Assembly: GCF_015706575.1 (NCBI RefSeq) | Contig: NW_024037050.1 | Coordinates: 1,674,001 to 1,738,000 of the forward strand | DNA length: 64,000 bases | Source: Patiria miniata | Taxonomy: Eukaryota; Echinodermata; Asteroidea; Valvatida; Asterinidae | Direction: 5' to 3' | Shown: piece after piece, positions 1 to 12,072 of the stretch | Layout of the letters: each line of letters opens with the position of its first letter | Numbering within the stretch: position 1 is the stretch's first letter | Position numbers and translations under genes: made by a program | Notes under the pieces: generated by a model | Database searches by the model: none | The model's input: the letters and a program-made list of their open reading frames with translations, nothing else | Told to the model about the DNA's origin: nothing

Positions 1-1992
1 TTATCTCCAGTTAAATTTAATCTGCAAACTCCAAACTTCTTGTTGAATGTCGCCACACTATCCAGCCCTCTTCGTCAAAAATCTGGGAATTTTATTTGAC
101 AAGGGGGCTCAAACTCAAAATATAGCAAGTCATGTCATAGACCGCTGACGCCTGGAGACAGCCAGATATAAGGGAAATAGCGCACAGAAATAAACTTGAG
201 CAAAAAAAGAATTCGACGCTCATGTCCAATAAACTCCAGTTAAATTTGGTCTGAAGACTCCAAACTTGTTGTAGAATGTAGCCACACTATCAAGGTCTCT
301 ATTTCACAAGGCGACTGAAATTCAAGATATTCCAAAGAATGTCATATGCCGCCGAGGCTTACTGACAGCCAGTCATACGGGAAATAGCGCACAGAAATAA
401 ACTCCAGCAAAATATGGACGCTTATGTTCAATTATCTCCTGTTAAATTTGGTCTGCAGACTCCAAGCTTGTTGTAGAATGAAGCCACACCATCCAGCTCT
501 CTATCTATGTCAAAAAACCTGGGAATTTCGTTTGACAAAGGGACTCAAACTCAAGATATAGTAAGTATTGTATTCTCACAGACAGCCGAGGCCCACTGGC
601 AGCCAGTCACACGGCAAATAGCGCACAGAAATAGACTCGAGCAAAACATGGAAGCTTATGTTTAATTATCTCCTGTTCATTGTCTGCAGACTCCAAACTT
701 GCTGAAGTATGTAGCCCCACCATCCAGGTCTTTATCCATGTCAAAAACTTGGGTATTTCGTTTGGCAAAGGGACTGAAACCCAAGATATACCAAGTCATG
801 TCATATGCCGTCCAGGCTCACTGACAGGCAAGTCATACGGGAAATAGCGAACAGAATAAACTCGAGGATAACATGGACACTTATGTCAATTACCTCCTGT
901 TAAATGTGGTCTGCAGACTCCAAACTTGTTGAAGATTGTAGCCACCCTATCCAGCTCTCTATCTTTGCAAACAACACTGGGCATTTCGTTTGACAAAGGG
1001 AGTCAAACTCAAGATATAGTTTACTCGAGCAAAACAGGGACGCTTATGTCCCATAACAAGGGGACTCAAACTCAATATATAGCAAGTCATGTCATAAGCC
1101 GCAGAGGCTCGCTGACAGCCAGTCATACGGGAAATAGCGCACTGAAGTAAACTCGAGCAAAACATGGACACTTATTTGCCATTATCTCCGATTATATTTA
1201 GTCTGCAGACTCCAAACTTGTCGTAGAATGTAGTTACACCATCCAGGTCTCTATCAATTTCAAAAATCGGGGAATTTCATTTTACAAGGCGACTGAAATT
1301 CAAGATATACCAAGTCATGTCAGCGGCCACCGAGGCTTACTGACAGCCAGTCATACGGGAAATAGCGCATAGAAAAAACTCCAGCAAATCATGGACGCTT
1401 ATGTTAAATTATCTCCAATTAAATGTGGTCTGCAGACTCCAATCTAGTTGCAGAATGTAGCCACACTATCCAGGTCTCTATTTTTGTCAACAAAATCTGG
1501 GAATTTCGTTTGACAAGGGGACTCAAACTCAAAATATAGCACGTCATGCCATAGACCGCCGAGGCCCGCTGACAGCCAGCCATACGGGAAATAGCGCACA
1601 GAAATAAACTCCAGAAAAACATAGACGCTTATGTCCAATTAGCTCCAGTTAAACTTAATGTACAAACTTGTTGTTCAATGTAGCCACACCATGCAGGTAT
1701 TAATGTAAAAAAATCAGGGAGTTTCGTTTGACAAGGCTACTGAAATTCAAGATATACCAAGTCATGTCATATGCCGCCGAGGGTTAAATGACAGCCAGTC
1801 ATACGGGAAATAGCGCACAGCAATAAACTCGAGAAAGAACATAGACGCTTATGTTTAATTATCTCCAGTTATTTGGTCTGCAGACTCTAAAATTGTTGTA
1901 GAATGTAGCCACACTATCCGCTCTCTTTCGTTTGACAAAGGGACTAAAACTCAAGATATAGTTAGTCATCGCACCGACCGCTGAGGCCCGCT

Positions 1993-2458
1993 GACAGCCA
2001 GTCATACGGCAAATAGCGCACTGATATAAACTCGAGCAAAACATGGACGCTAATTATGTATCACTATCTCCAGTTAAATTTAATATGCAGACTCGACACT
2101 TGTTGTAGAATATAGCCACACTTTCCAGCTCTCTATCCATGTAAAAAACTGGGAATTTCGTTTGACAAAGGGACTCAAATTCAAGATATAGTAAGTCATC
2201 TCATAGACCGCAGAGGCCCGCTGATAGCCAGTGATACGGGAAATAGCGCACAGAAATAAACTCGAGCAAAACATCGACGCTTATGTCCAATTAGCTCCAG
2301 TTGAACTTAATCTGCAGACTCCAAACTTGTTGTAGAATGTAGCAACACCATGCTGGTATTAATGTAAAAAAATCAGGGAATTTCGTTTTACAAGGCTACT
2401 AAAATTTAAGATATACCAAGTCATGTCATATGCCGCCGAGGCTTAATGACAGCCAGTC
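1993..2458 (+). repeat. Higher-order direct duplication, copy 1 (offset 1,575 bp)
   Basis: About 466 bp nearly identical to 3568-4033, shifted by exactly 1,575 bp, which equals seven monomers of 225 bp. The copies end where the monomers go on differently (CACACGGTAAATAG here, CATACGGGAAATAG in copy 2). Confidence 0.85.
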
Positions 2459-3598
2459 ACACGGTAAATAGCGCACATCAACAAACTCCAGCAAAACATC
2501 CAATGGTTTCCTGTAAACTTTGGTCTGCAGACTCCAAACTTGTTGCAGAATGTAGTCCCACTGTCCAGGTCTCTATCAATGTCAAAAATCTGGGAATTTC
2601 GTTTGACAAGGCGACTGACATTCAAGATATACCAAGTCGTGTCAGCCGCCGAGGCCCGCTGACTGAGCCAGTCATACGGGAAATAGCGCACAGAAATAAA
2701 CTCGAGCAAAACACGGACGCTTATGTAAAATATCTCTAGTTAAATATGGTCTGCAGACTCCAAACTAGTTGTAGAATGTAGCCACAAAATCCAGCCCTCT
2801 ATCTATGTCAAAAAAATCTGGGATGTTCGTTTGACAAGTGGACTCAAACTCAAGATATAGCAAGTCATGTCATAGACCGCCGACGCCTGGTGATAGCCAG
2901 CCATACGGGAAATAGCGCACAGAAATATACTCGAGCAAAACATGGACGCTTATGTCCAATTAGCTCCAGTAAAATGTGGTCTGCAGACTCCAAACCTATT
3001 GTAGAATTTAGCCACACTTTCAAGGTCTCTATTCTTGTCAATACATCTGGGAATTTCGTTTTACAAGGCGACTGAAATTCAAGATATAGCAAGTCATGTC
3101 ATAGACCGCCGAGGCCCGTTGACGGGAATTAGCGCACGGAAATAAACTCCAGCAAAACATGGTCAATTGTGTCCCATTATCTCCTATTGATTTTAGTCTG
3201 CAGACTCCAAACTTATCGTAGAATGTAACCACACCATCCAGGTCTCCATCAATGCCAAAAAATCTGGGAATTTTGTTCGACAAGAGGACTCAAACTCAAG
3301 GTATAGCAAGTCATGTCATAGACCGCCGAGGCCCGCTGACAGCCAGTCATACGGGAAATAGCGTACAGCAATAAACTCGAGCAAAACATGGACGCTTATA
3401 ACCCATTAGTTCCAGTTAAATTTGATCTCTAGACTGCAGACTCTCGAAGGATGTAGCCACACCATCCAGGTTTCCATCCATGTCAAAAAAATCTCGGAAT
3501 TTCGTTTGACAAGGGGACTCAAACTCACGATACACCAAGTCATGTCATAATGCCGCCGAGGCTCACCGACAGCCAGTCATACGGCAAATAGCGCACTG
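2421..3598 (+). repeat. Inverted duplication, left arm (1,178 bp)
   Basis: Position p here pairs with 9004-p on the other strand, without any indel, from 2421/6583 to 3598/5406. Only a few mismatches were seen (for example in the monomer near 2680 and near 3570-3580). This is far closer than neighbouring monomers are to each other, so it is a recent inverted copy rather than shared monomer ancestry. Confidence 0.9.
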
Positions 3599-4033
3599 AT
3601 ATAAACTCGAGCAAAACATGGACGCTAATTATGTATCACTATCTCCAGTTAAATTTAATATGCAGACTCGACACTTGTTGTAGAATATAGCCACACTTTC
3701 CAGCTCTCTATCCATGTAAAAAACTGGGAATTTCGTTTGACAAAGGGACTCAAATTCAAGATATAGTAAGTCATCTCATAGACCGCAGAGGCCCGCTGAT
3801 AGCCAGTGATACGGGAAATAGCGCACAGAAATAAACTCGAGCAAAACATCGACGCTTATGTCCAATTAGCTCCAGTTGAACTTAATCTGCAGACTCCAAA
3901 CTTGTTGTAGAATGTAGCAACACCATGCTGGTATTAATGTAAAAAAATCAGGGAATTTCGTTTTACAAGGCTACTAAAATTTAAGATATACCAAGTCATG
4001 TCATATGCCGCCGAGGCTTAATGACAGCCAGTC
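3568..4033 (+). repeat. Higher-order direct duplication, copy 2
   Basis: Second copy of 1993-2458. Its start lies within 30 bp of the inner end of the inverted-duplication arm (3598), so the two rearrangements share a junction. Confidence 0.85.
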
Positions 4034-4730
4034 ATACGGGAAATAGCGCACAGTAATAAACTCGAGAAAAAAACATAGACGCTTATGTTTAATGATATCC
4101 TGTAAAATTTGGTCTGCAGACCCCAAACTTGTTGAATAATGTAGGCCCACTTTTAAGGTCTCTATTCATGTCAAAAATTCAGGGAAATTCGTTTTAAAAG
4201 GCCAATGAATTTCAAGAGTCATGTTAGACTGCCGAGGCCCGCTGACAGCCAGTCATACGTCAAACTTGTTGAAGAATGTAGCCACACTATTAAGGTCTCT
4301 ATTCATGTCAAAAAAATCAGGGAATTTCGTTTTACAAGGCGACTGAACTGAATTCAAGATATACCAAGTCATGTCATAGACCGCCGAGGCCCGTTGACAG
4401 GCAGTCATACGGGAAATAGCGCACTGATATAAGCTCGAGCAAAACATTGACACTTATGTCCCATTATCTCCTGTTGAATTTAGTCTGCAGACTCCAAACT
4501 TGTCGTAGAATGTAGTCCCACTATCCAGGTCTCTGTCAATGTCAAAAAATCTGGGAATTCCGTTTGACAAGAGGACTCAAACTCAAGATATACCAAGTCA
4601 TGTCATTTGCCTCGCATGCCGCCTCGCTCACTGGCAGCCAGTCACACGGCAAATAGCGCACAGAAATAAACTCGAGCAAACATAGACGCGTATAACCCAT
4701 TGTCTCCAGTTAAATTTGGTGTGCAGACCC

Positions 4731-5399
4731 CATATAATTTTGTTGTTCATTTCAAGATTTCAAATGGGGAAGGGGGGCACCAGGGGGCACAGATCCGCTG
4801 GGGGGGGGGGGGGGGGCGTGGCACCCCCCGTAGTTACGCCACTGCTCTATGACAGTTCATCCATGAAGCGAAGGTTGCGCTCTTTATAAACGAATCCAGA
4901 CAAACTATTACTTCATTCATGGATAGGAGGCCCCCTTCAATGGCGAAAGCCTACTTGCTAACTAAATAATCAATCACGGGGCAGAAGCTTTGTATATTTG
5001 CGCTCACACACGATGGTTTCTCCATTAAAGGGGGCCTCGTGAGATTATTGAGTGATCACGTGCCCAACGGCCAACCCCTCCCCCACCACACCCCCACGAA
5101 CCCGTTTAATTATTATTATTATTCTTTTCATAGCAACGTCGCAAAAAGGCAGACATTGCGTACACCAACCTCAAAAATCAACAAAAGCAATACATTTTCC
5201 ACCCCTCCCCTTGCTGTCCATATAGGCCTAACATTGGGGCAGAAAATTCTTGGACCCACTTTTTCGGGAACACAATTTGTTTTGCCCCACCCCCTAAAGA
5301 AAATCCGGCCTTGCGCGCGCCCGGATTCGTTAATATACCTGGGCGTTTAACTCAATCCTGCAGACCCTATTTCTCGTTTTCCCTTATTTCAAGGAGTGC
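4731..5399. other. Unique spacer between the two inverted arrays
   Basis: Contains a homopolymer G tract (about 4800-4817) followed by GGCACCCCCCGTAGTTACGC, which resembles the end of a GTGGCGTAACTAC-type MITE, then a 112-bp TIR element at 4927-5038 and CA/TA-rich sequence. A 103-codon frame at 5039-5350 has no recognisable domain and is not called. Confidence 0.6.
4927..5038. mobile_element. Short MITE with 17-bp TIRs (GAGGCCCCCTTCAATGG)
   Basis: The left end GAGGCCCCCTTCAATGG and right end CCATTAAAGGGGGCCTC are inverted repeats with one mismatch, 112 bp in all. The internal words CACGGGGCAG and GATGGTTTCTCCATT recur at about 34388-34440 in GLG1 intron 8, so this is a dispersed family. Superfamily not assigned. 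Confidence 0.65.
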
Positions 5400-7147
5400 A
5401 TACTTCTGTGCGCTATTTGCCGTATGACTGGCTGCCAGTGAGCCTCGGCGGCATTATGACATGACTTGGTGTATCGTGAGTTTGAGTCCCCTTGTCAAAC
5501 GAAATTCCGAGATTTTTTTGACATGGATGGAAACCTGGATGGTGTGGCTACATCCTTCGAGAGTCTGCAGTCTAGAGATCAAATTTAACTGGAACTAATG
5601 GGTTATAAGCGTCCATGTTTTGCTCGAGTTTATTGCTGTACGCTATTTCCCGTATGACTGGCTGTCAGCGGGCCTCGGCGGTCTATGACATGACTTGCTA
5701 TACCTTGAGTTTGAGTCCTCTTGTCGAACAAAATTCCCAGATTTTTTGGCATTGATGGAGACCTGGATGGTGTGGTTACATTCTACGATAAGTTTGGAGT
5801 CTGCAGACTAAAATCAATAGGAGATAATGGGACACAATTGACCATGTTTTGCTGGAGTTTATTTCCGTGCGCTAATTCCCGTCAACGGGCCTCGGCGGTC
5901 TATGACATGACTTGCTATATCTTGAATTTCAGTCGCCTTGTAAAACGAAATTCCCAGATGTATTGACAAGAATAGAGACCTTGAAAGTGTGGCTAAATTC
6001 TACAATAGGTTTGGAGTCTGCAGACCACATTTTACTGGAGCTAATTGGACATAAGCGTCCATGTTTTGCTCGAGTATATTTCTGTGCGCTATTTCCCGTA
6101 TGGCTGGCTATCACCAGGCGTCGGCGGTCTATGACATGACTTGCTATATCTTGAGTTTGAGTCCACTTGTCAAACGAACATCCCAGATTTTTTTGACATA
6201 GATAGAGGGCTGGATTTTGTGGCTACATTCTACAACTAGTTTGGAGTCTGCAGACCATATTTAACTAGAGATATTTTACATAAGCGTCCGTGTTTTGCTC
6301 GAGTTTATTTCTGTGCGCTATTTCCTGTATGACTGGCTCAGTCAGCGGGCCTCGGCGGCTGACACGACTTGGTATATCTTGAATGTCAGTCGCCTTGTCA
6401 AACGAAATTCCCAGATTTTTGACATTGATAGAGACCTGGACAGTGGGACTACATTCTGCAACAAGTTTGGAGTCTGCAGACCAAAGTTTACAGGAAACCA
6501 TTGGATGTTTTGCTGGAGTTTGTTGATGTGCGCTATTTACCGTGTGACTGGCTGTCATTAAGCCTCGGCGGCATATGACATGACTTGCTATATCTTGACT
6601 TTCAGTCGCCTTGTAAAACGAAATTCCCTGATTTTTTGACATGAATAGAGGCCTTGATAGTGCGGCAACATTCTACAACAAAGTTGGAGTCTGCAGGCCA
6701 AATTAAGCTGGAGATAATTTAACATAAGTGTCCATGTTTTGCTCGACTTTATTTGTGTGCACTATTTCCCGTATGACATGGCTGTCAGCGGGCCTCGGCG
6801 GTCTATGACATGACTTGCTATATCTCGAGTTCGAGTCCTCTTGTCGAACAAAATTCCCAGATTTTTTGGCATTGATGGAGACCTAGATGGTGTGGCTACA
6901 TTCTACGACAAGTTTGGCATCTGCAGACTAAAATCAACAGGAAATAATGGGACACAATTGACCATGTTTTGCTGGAGTTTATTTCCGTGCGCTAATTCCC
7001 GTATGACTGGCTGTCAGCGGCTCTCGGCGGTGTATGGCATGACTTGCAATATCTTGAGTTTGAGTCCCCTTGACAAACGAATTCCCAGATTTTTTGACAT
7101 GGATGGAAACCTGGATGGTGTGGCTACATTCTTCAATAAGTCTGCAT
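5400..7147 (-). repeat. Satellite-like tandem array, same 225-bp monomer in reverse orientation (right block)
   Basis: About eight monomers with all landmark words of the left block reverse-complemented (CGCTATTTCCCGTATGACTG, TTTGGAGTCTGCAGAC). The block ends within a monomer at about 7147, where the sequence becomes unique. The first 1.2 kb is a nearly exact inverted copy of 2421-3598. Confidence 0.93.
5406..6583 (-). repeat. Inverted duplication, right arm (1,178 bp)
   Basis: Partner of the left arm at 2421-3598, with a spacer of about 1.8 kb (3599-5405). Both inner and outer ends of the arm fall inside monomers. Confidence 0.9.
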
Positions 7148-9477
7148 ACTACAGTCCATACTACGTTCTAGCGGACGACAAGCGGACATGCATGTAAATA
7201 CATTTCTCTTGCGCGCGGAGCATAAAATAAGATCGAACGTTTTCGACTTTTCCATTTCTGCTTTCCTGCCACCTGAAAAGCAGATTTTATTCAGGTACAT
7301 TGCCGAAAAGAGGCCGCCTCCTTTTCACCTTTCAGAGAGGCAGAAAAGCCGATCGAGACAGCGACGCATGTCCGTGTGCGCGTTTTAAATAAGCGAATGT
7401 ATGGAGGACGAAAACGTGAACACTCTACTTTTCGGTTTTCAGAATAGCAGAAAAGCAGACTGAACGTTTTCAAAGGTTCCCTTTGTCTGCTTTTCTGCCT
7501 ATCTTCCACCAGAAAAGCGGAACAGAATCCTATTTCTGTGATTAACTACTGGACAAGACATTACACTCGAGTCGGCAAACAATTACAATTTGTGGAAACA
7601 TCTTTTTTTTCCTTCTAACTCTACCATTGTGGATCACGACACATATTTTGTTGTTTTATTCCCCCTCCAATGTGTAGCGATAACAATCATGTACGAAATA
7701 ATCTACAACGTGTTTAGTTTAAACATGTTAGACTTTCTTCCCTCAGAAAAGCTGTTTTGACAAGGAGAAAACAACCGACAAATAAAAATCACATGACGGG
7801 TTATCTCAATCACGGTGGATGAACACACAGAAGGCAACAGAACGTAGTCTAAAATTAGCTAAATACTTTTTTTTTCTACTAATGTCTACAAAGTAACCAA
7901 TTACATCAAATACCGTAACACTTGAGACTTTTAGATAACTACATGCACCAGAATCTTTGAAGGAAGGTGGAGATATCCACTGGCACTCACAGCGTCTCAA
8001 AAAATTAGACTGAGATACCAACATTTAGCTTCCCCCCCCCAAAAAAAATCATTCGGTGCAACTACAGGAAATATTCCGCCAAACATAATTATACCATTAA
8101 CAATTATGATACAGTCTTGGATTATGTATACCCCTCTTTTCAATCTGTTTTACAGTAAAAAATAACTAACATCATCAAATAATCAATATCAGGCTAGCAA
8201 AAATAAGTTCTTTTTAAAGTCCGTTACGGAAAAAACAACAAAAGATATGACTTCAGAATATTTTTAAAACATTCATTTCTAACACACCAAGAATAGAAAG
8301 AAAATGCGCGGCTTTGGAATTTAGTTTAAGTATGTGAAAAATGTCATTAACAATTTAAAGCAATAAACAAACGAGACAAAATCAAGACGAAATGACTATA
8401 TATTTTGGGTCATCCTGCATGATAATATACAACAAAGTTCCAAAAAAAGGTGGGAGGGGTATGGAAAAAATGTTCTTTCTTTTTTTACAAAAACTCCATT
8501 GCCCATCTTTCCCAACCAATTTCCGATCATAGCAAGATTTTTTTTTTTTTTTTTTTAAATTTTCCACATTAATTTCTAAAACTTTTCCTTCTCAACTATA
8601 AAATGAATGTATAATGTATAAAAAAAGTTGACAACAAATTTCTACAAATGAGGGATCCACAAAAAAAAGCTGCAAGAATGACATTTGAGGTTGCTGTGTA
8701 GTTAAGGTCCGGCAAATATTTCCTGGGTATCGCTGCAAAAAAACACTGGCAAAAATTGTACCAAACTTTGACTGCAAAGCTACCCCAAAGGTTTTGCCTG
8801 AATGGCACATCCCGACTACAATCAAGAAAACTGACAAAAACTGCATTTACATTTCTAAAAAAATACCTCTTTAAAGAGAAAACATCTCAGTAGTAACAAA
8901 ACCTCTCTGGACCCAAAAGCCCCGTCTTGCAAAACAAAACAAAAACACAAAATTAATCCGGAAAAACAATGCCTTGCCGATTTGAATACGAACCAGTTCT
9001 ATTTCTTTGAAAGAGAAAAACATTACGTCATTTCTATTCTAATCCTTTGGCAGTTTGTCCTTATATTTGTCAGGAGCAGGTTGTTTTCCCCCAGGAATTC
9101 AACCACAGGTTTTCTCTGCACATTGGTACAAAAATATATGGCCTACAATGATTGCCGTGAATGATTTGGCACACTGCCGATTCAATTCGTAGGCAGAATA
9201 GCGCTTGTGTCTACTCCGTGCACTGAAGAACTCACAAATACCCTCTTATTTTAGATTGAAATACTCTAAATACACAACCAACTTTAATAGCGGAAAACTG
9301 CGTTTCAATCTAAATCCTTGTTCTCTTTGGAAATAAGAAAGTAAGCAAATAGTTTCCGTTTCTGACACCATTTCGTTGTTTTAGTCGAGTCCCTTACATG
9401 TCCATCAGTAGTCCTCCAGCCAAGTCACAAATAAACTATGACAAAGGCCTGTTGTAATATTGTTTAGCATTTGCTAC
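7148..9477. other. Intergenic sequence, no gene recognised
   Basis: At 7190-7530 the word CAGAAAAGC and its complement GCTTTTCTG recur several times, suggesting a decayed foldback. The rest is AT-rich with long A and T runs (for example near 8540). Frames are all under 90 codons and not protein-like. Confidence 0.5.
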
Positions 9478-9776
9478 CATGGGCGTCGTCGGGATTTTTT
9501 TCTAGAGGGGGGCAAAACATATTTTCCCCCAAAAGTTCCTGTATTTCTCAACAAATTCTCAATTTATCACTTTTTAGAGGGGGACAGGGACATTTTGCCC
9601 CTCCCCCAAACTCATTAAATTTACACCACTATGACTTCGCGCCTCCTTTTCTTTCCTTCTTTTCCTGGTTTTTTTGGCCCTCTTTTTTTTTTTGGGGGGG
9701 GGGGGGTTGCTTTTCCGCGGGGGAGAGGGGGGGGGGGGGGCAAGTGCCCCCTTCCCCCCCCCCCGCAACGCCCATG
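9478..9776. mobile_element. hAT-like MITE with 8-bp target-site duplication
   Basis: TIRs CATGGGCGTCGTCGGG (left) and the complement of CCCCGCAACGCCCATG (right) enclose 299 bp of G-rich and C-rich tracts. TTTGCTAC is present at 9470-9477 and again at 9777-9784, an exact 8-bp duplication, which is the hAT signature. Frames here come only from the homopolymer tracts. Confidence 0.75.
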
Positions 9777-9834
9777 TTTGCTACTTGTGTGACTGGACTT
9801 GTAACTTGACTTGTAATTTAGTTTTGATGTGATC

Positions 9835-10615
9835 ATGGTCTCGTGATGGTCTTGTGATGGTCCTGTGAGGGTCTCGTGAGGAACTTTCGATGGTTTTGTG
9901 ATGGTCTTGCGATGGTCTTACGATGGCCTTGTAATGGTCTTGTGATGGCCTTGTAATGGCCTTGTGATAGTCTTGAGAGGTTCTGGTGATGGCCTTGTGA
10001 TAGTCCTGTGAGGTTCTTGTGATGGCCTTGTGATGGCCTTGTAAGGTTCTTGTGATGGCCTTGTGATAGTCTTGTGAGGTTCTTGTGATGGCCTTGTGAT
10101 GGTCTTTGATAGTCTTGTGAGGTTCTTGTGATGGCCTTGTGATGGCCTTGTAAGGTTCTTGTGATGGCCTTGTGATAGTCTTGTGAGGTTCTTGTGATGG
10201 CCTTGTGATGGCCTTGTAATGGCCTTGTGATGGCCTTGTAATGGCCTTGTGATAGTCTTGAGAGGTTCTGGTGATGGCCTTCTGATAGTCTTGTGAGGTT
10301 CTTGTGATGACCTAGTGATGCCTCATGATGGCCTTGTGAGATTCTTGTGATGGCCTCGTGATGGCCTTGTAAGGTTCTTGTGATGGCCTTGTGATGGCCT
10401 TGTAAGGTTCTTGTGATGGCCTTGTGATAGTCTTGTGAGGTTCTTGTGATGGCCTTGTGATGGTCTTTTGATAGTCTTGAGAGGTTCTTGTGATGGCCTT
10501 GTGATGGCCTTGTAAGGTTCTTGTGATGGCCTTGTGATAGTCTTGTGAGGTTCTTGTGATGGCCTTGTGATGGTCTTTTGATAGTCTTGTGAGGTTCTTG
10601 TGATGGCCTTGTGAT
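9835..10615 (+). repeat. Minisatellite, unit of about 10-12 bp (CTTGTGATGG variants)
   Basis: About 780 bp of CTTGTGATGGC, CTTGTGATAGT and CTTGTGAGGTT units, which are grouped in a longer period of about 45-90 bp made of the three variants. No open frame runs through it. Confidence 0.92.
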
Positions 10616-11400
10616 GGACTCAGCTACATCTGAACCAATTCTATAATTTCAGTAATATTCGATTTCTAAGATTTGGAGAGACTTTTCCCAAGTATCCTTT
10701 ATCCACTGGATTTTTCCCATAGATACAGATAAAAACTTATGGCCTTTCCATACCTTTTCCACGCTTATCCCGACACTTCCATTGCTTTTCTGTGACCGTG
10801 ATGGCTTTTCCGTGATGCCCGACTGCCCATATTAAATACCCAGGACACTTCCTTGTGTATTTTTGTCACATTAAGTACATTGTTTCAACCCTTCCACCAA
10901 ACCTTTCCCAAACAAAACTCTTCCGTCACACTTTATCCACGATAGCAGACAAATGCTCAAAAGAAAATCAACACAAACTACAATCTAAAACAAGTGGGAG
11001 GCACTAGACAATTAACAACTTAACAAATCTGAAATTAACTCCATCCGGTGGCCCAGAATTAACTACCATTAGTCTTTGGAGAAAAAAAAGAAGGTAAAAT
11101 TAATTACTAATTTAAGATTTTACTCCGAGTATGCAGCAAAAACTTGCAAGAGCTGAAACAAAAGAGTATTAACACAAAAAGGTATTACTGAGCACAACGC
11201 ATCACGGGCCGACTTCACAACAAAGGAATAGCAAACGGCAAAATTCTGTGTAATATTCAATTGAATTACTGATGCAAATATTTACAACTTGTTAAACTGC
11301 AATTCATTCAACTTATTAAAAAAAGTCAAAAAAAAAAAAAAAAGTCAAACAGTGCCGTCGAGGTAAGAAGAAAATAAAAATTGCATTATTAATGTTAGTA
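10616..11400. other. Downstream flank of GLG1, nothing recognised
   Basis: AT-rich sequence with A runs near 11325-11342. No gene or repeat was recognised. Confidence 0.5.
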
Positions 11401-12072
11401 TTTATTTCATTTTTGGGGGGGATCTGGATCCTGAGAATGACTGCAGCGATATTTTCCCCTCACATGCACGAATTTACTTTTTGTGAAGAGAAATAATCAA
11501 GTATGCAAATGAAATTTAGCTATGCCAAGCACAAAAAGTATATCATACTTCGTGCTTTCAAAGATTTCGTACAATGGAAACAAATTCAGTCTGAATAATA
11601 ATACAGTCGACTCTCTTGTTCATACAAACTCATCCGGACTAAGCTAAAATGTTTGTTATATCAGAATTTTGTATTAAGCGGAGTGCCTGTCCATGTTTGC
11701 TATAACCAGAAATTGTATTAAAAGTGTTTACATTAACGAGAGTCGACTGTAATAATCTAACATATCAATAACTGAGTAGATTTCAAAGCACTCAACTCCT
11801 CTAAGAAATTTTAATTTCCAAATTTCAGACTGTATCTCTGGCAGGCATACTTTTGATCATTTTCAATTTTGCCTTTGACAAACTGCATGTGAATTCAGAA
11901 CGCAAGCAGGCCGACAGCAATGACGGGAAAAAAAGCCCCTTCCCACAATGCATTGTGCTCCGGCTTTACTCATTGCAGATTATTACTTTAAAGTGGAAAC
12001 AAAAAATACATAAAAAGAAAAGAAATGAATCTACAAAACCAAAGTATTTCCTTTTAAGAAAACCAAAAACGA
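11401..12072 (-). other. Probable GLG1 3' UTR with candidate poly(A) signal
   Basis: AT-rich sequence directly after the stop codon, with no other open frame. The first clear AATAAA I see on this strand is at 11406-11401. The mariner-like MITE at 11604-11749 would then lie in the UTR. Other AATAAA words occur further downstream (for example near 7651), so the true end is unknown. Confidence 0.35.
11604..11749. mobile_element. Mariner/pogo-like MITE, TA-flanked, 146 bp
   Basis: Perfect 12-bp TIRs CAGTCGACTCTC and GAGAGTCGACTG, flanked by TA on both sides. Internal words TTTGTTATATCAGAATTTTG and GTATTAA are shared with the copy at 55466-55665. TA duplications and CAGT ends fit the Tc1/mariner superfamily. 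Confidence 0.8.

Larger units (their letters stand above)
1..4730 (+). repeat. Satellite-like tandem array, monomer about 225 bp, about 20 copies (left block)
   Basis: The motifs TCTGCAGACTCCAAACTTG, GGGAATTTCGTTTGACAAG, AAGTCATGTCATA, CCGCCGAGGC and GGGAAATAGCGCACAG recur in the same order about every 225 bp across the block. Monomers differ by roughly 10-20 percent with short indels, and some are shortened (around 1020-1060 and 4210-4260). The block runs off the left edge of the window. It ends inside a monomer near 4730. Short open frames within it are repeats of the same non-coding unit. Confidence 0.93.

Noticed and set aside
2446-2739. Open frames of 60-125 codons that recur across the array (for example 2446-2739, 3038-3283, 6265-6642)
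   Set aside because: The same peptide appears only because the 225-bp monomer repeats. Frames break in most monomers, have no start or stop conservation, and recur on both strands.
1-4730. CRISPR-like array
   Set aside because: The repeat unit is 225 bp with no short constant repeat and unique spacers, and the genome is animal.
4731-5399. A gene in the spacer between the inverted arrays (103-codon frame at 5039-5350)
   Set aside because: Overlaps the edge of a MITE and simple ATT repeats; composition is not protein-like.
9471-9836. Three overlapping frames of 64-112 codons on both strands
   Set aside because: They are translations of poly-G and poly-C tracts in the MITE.
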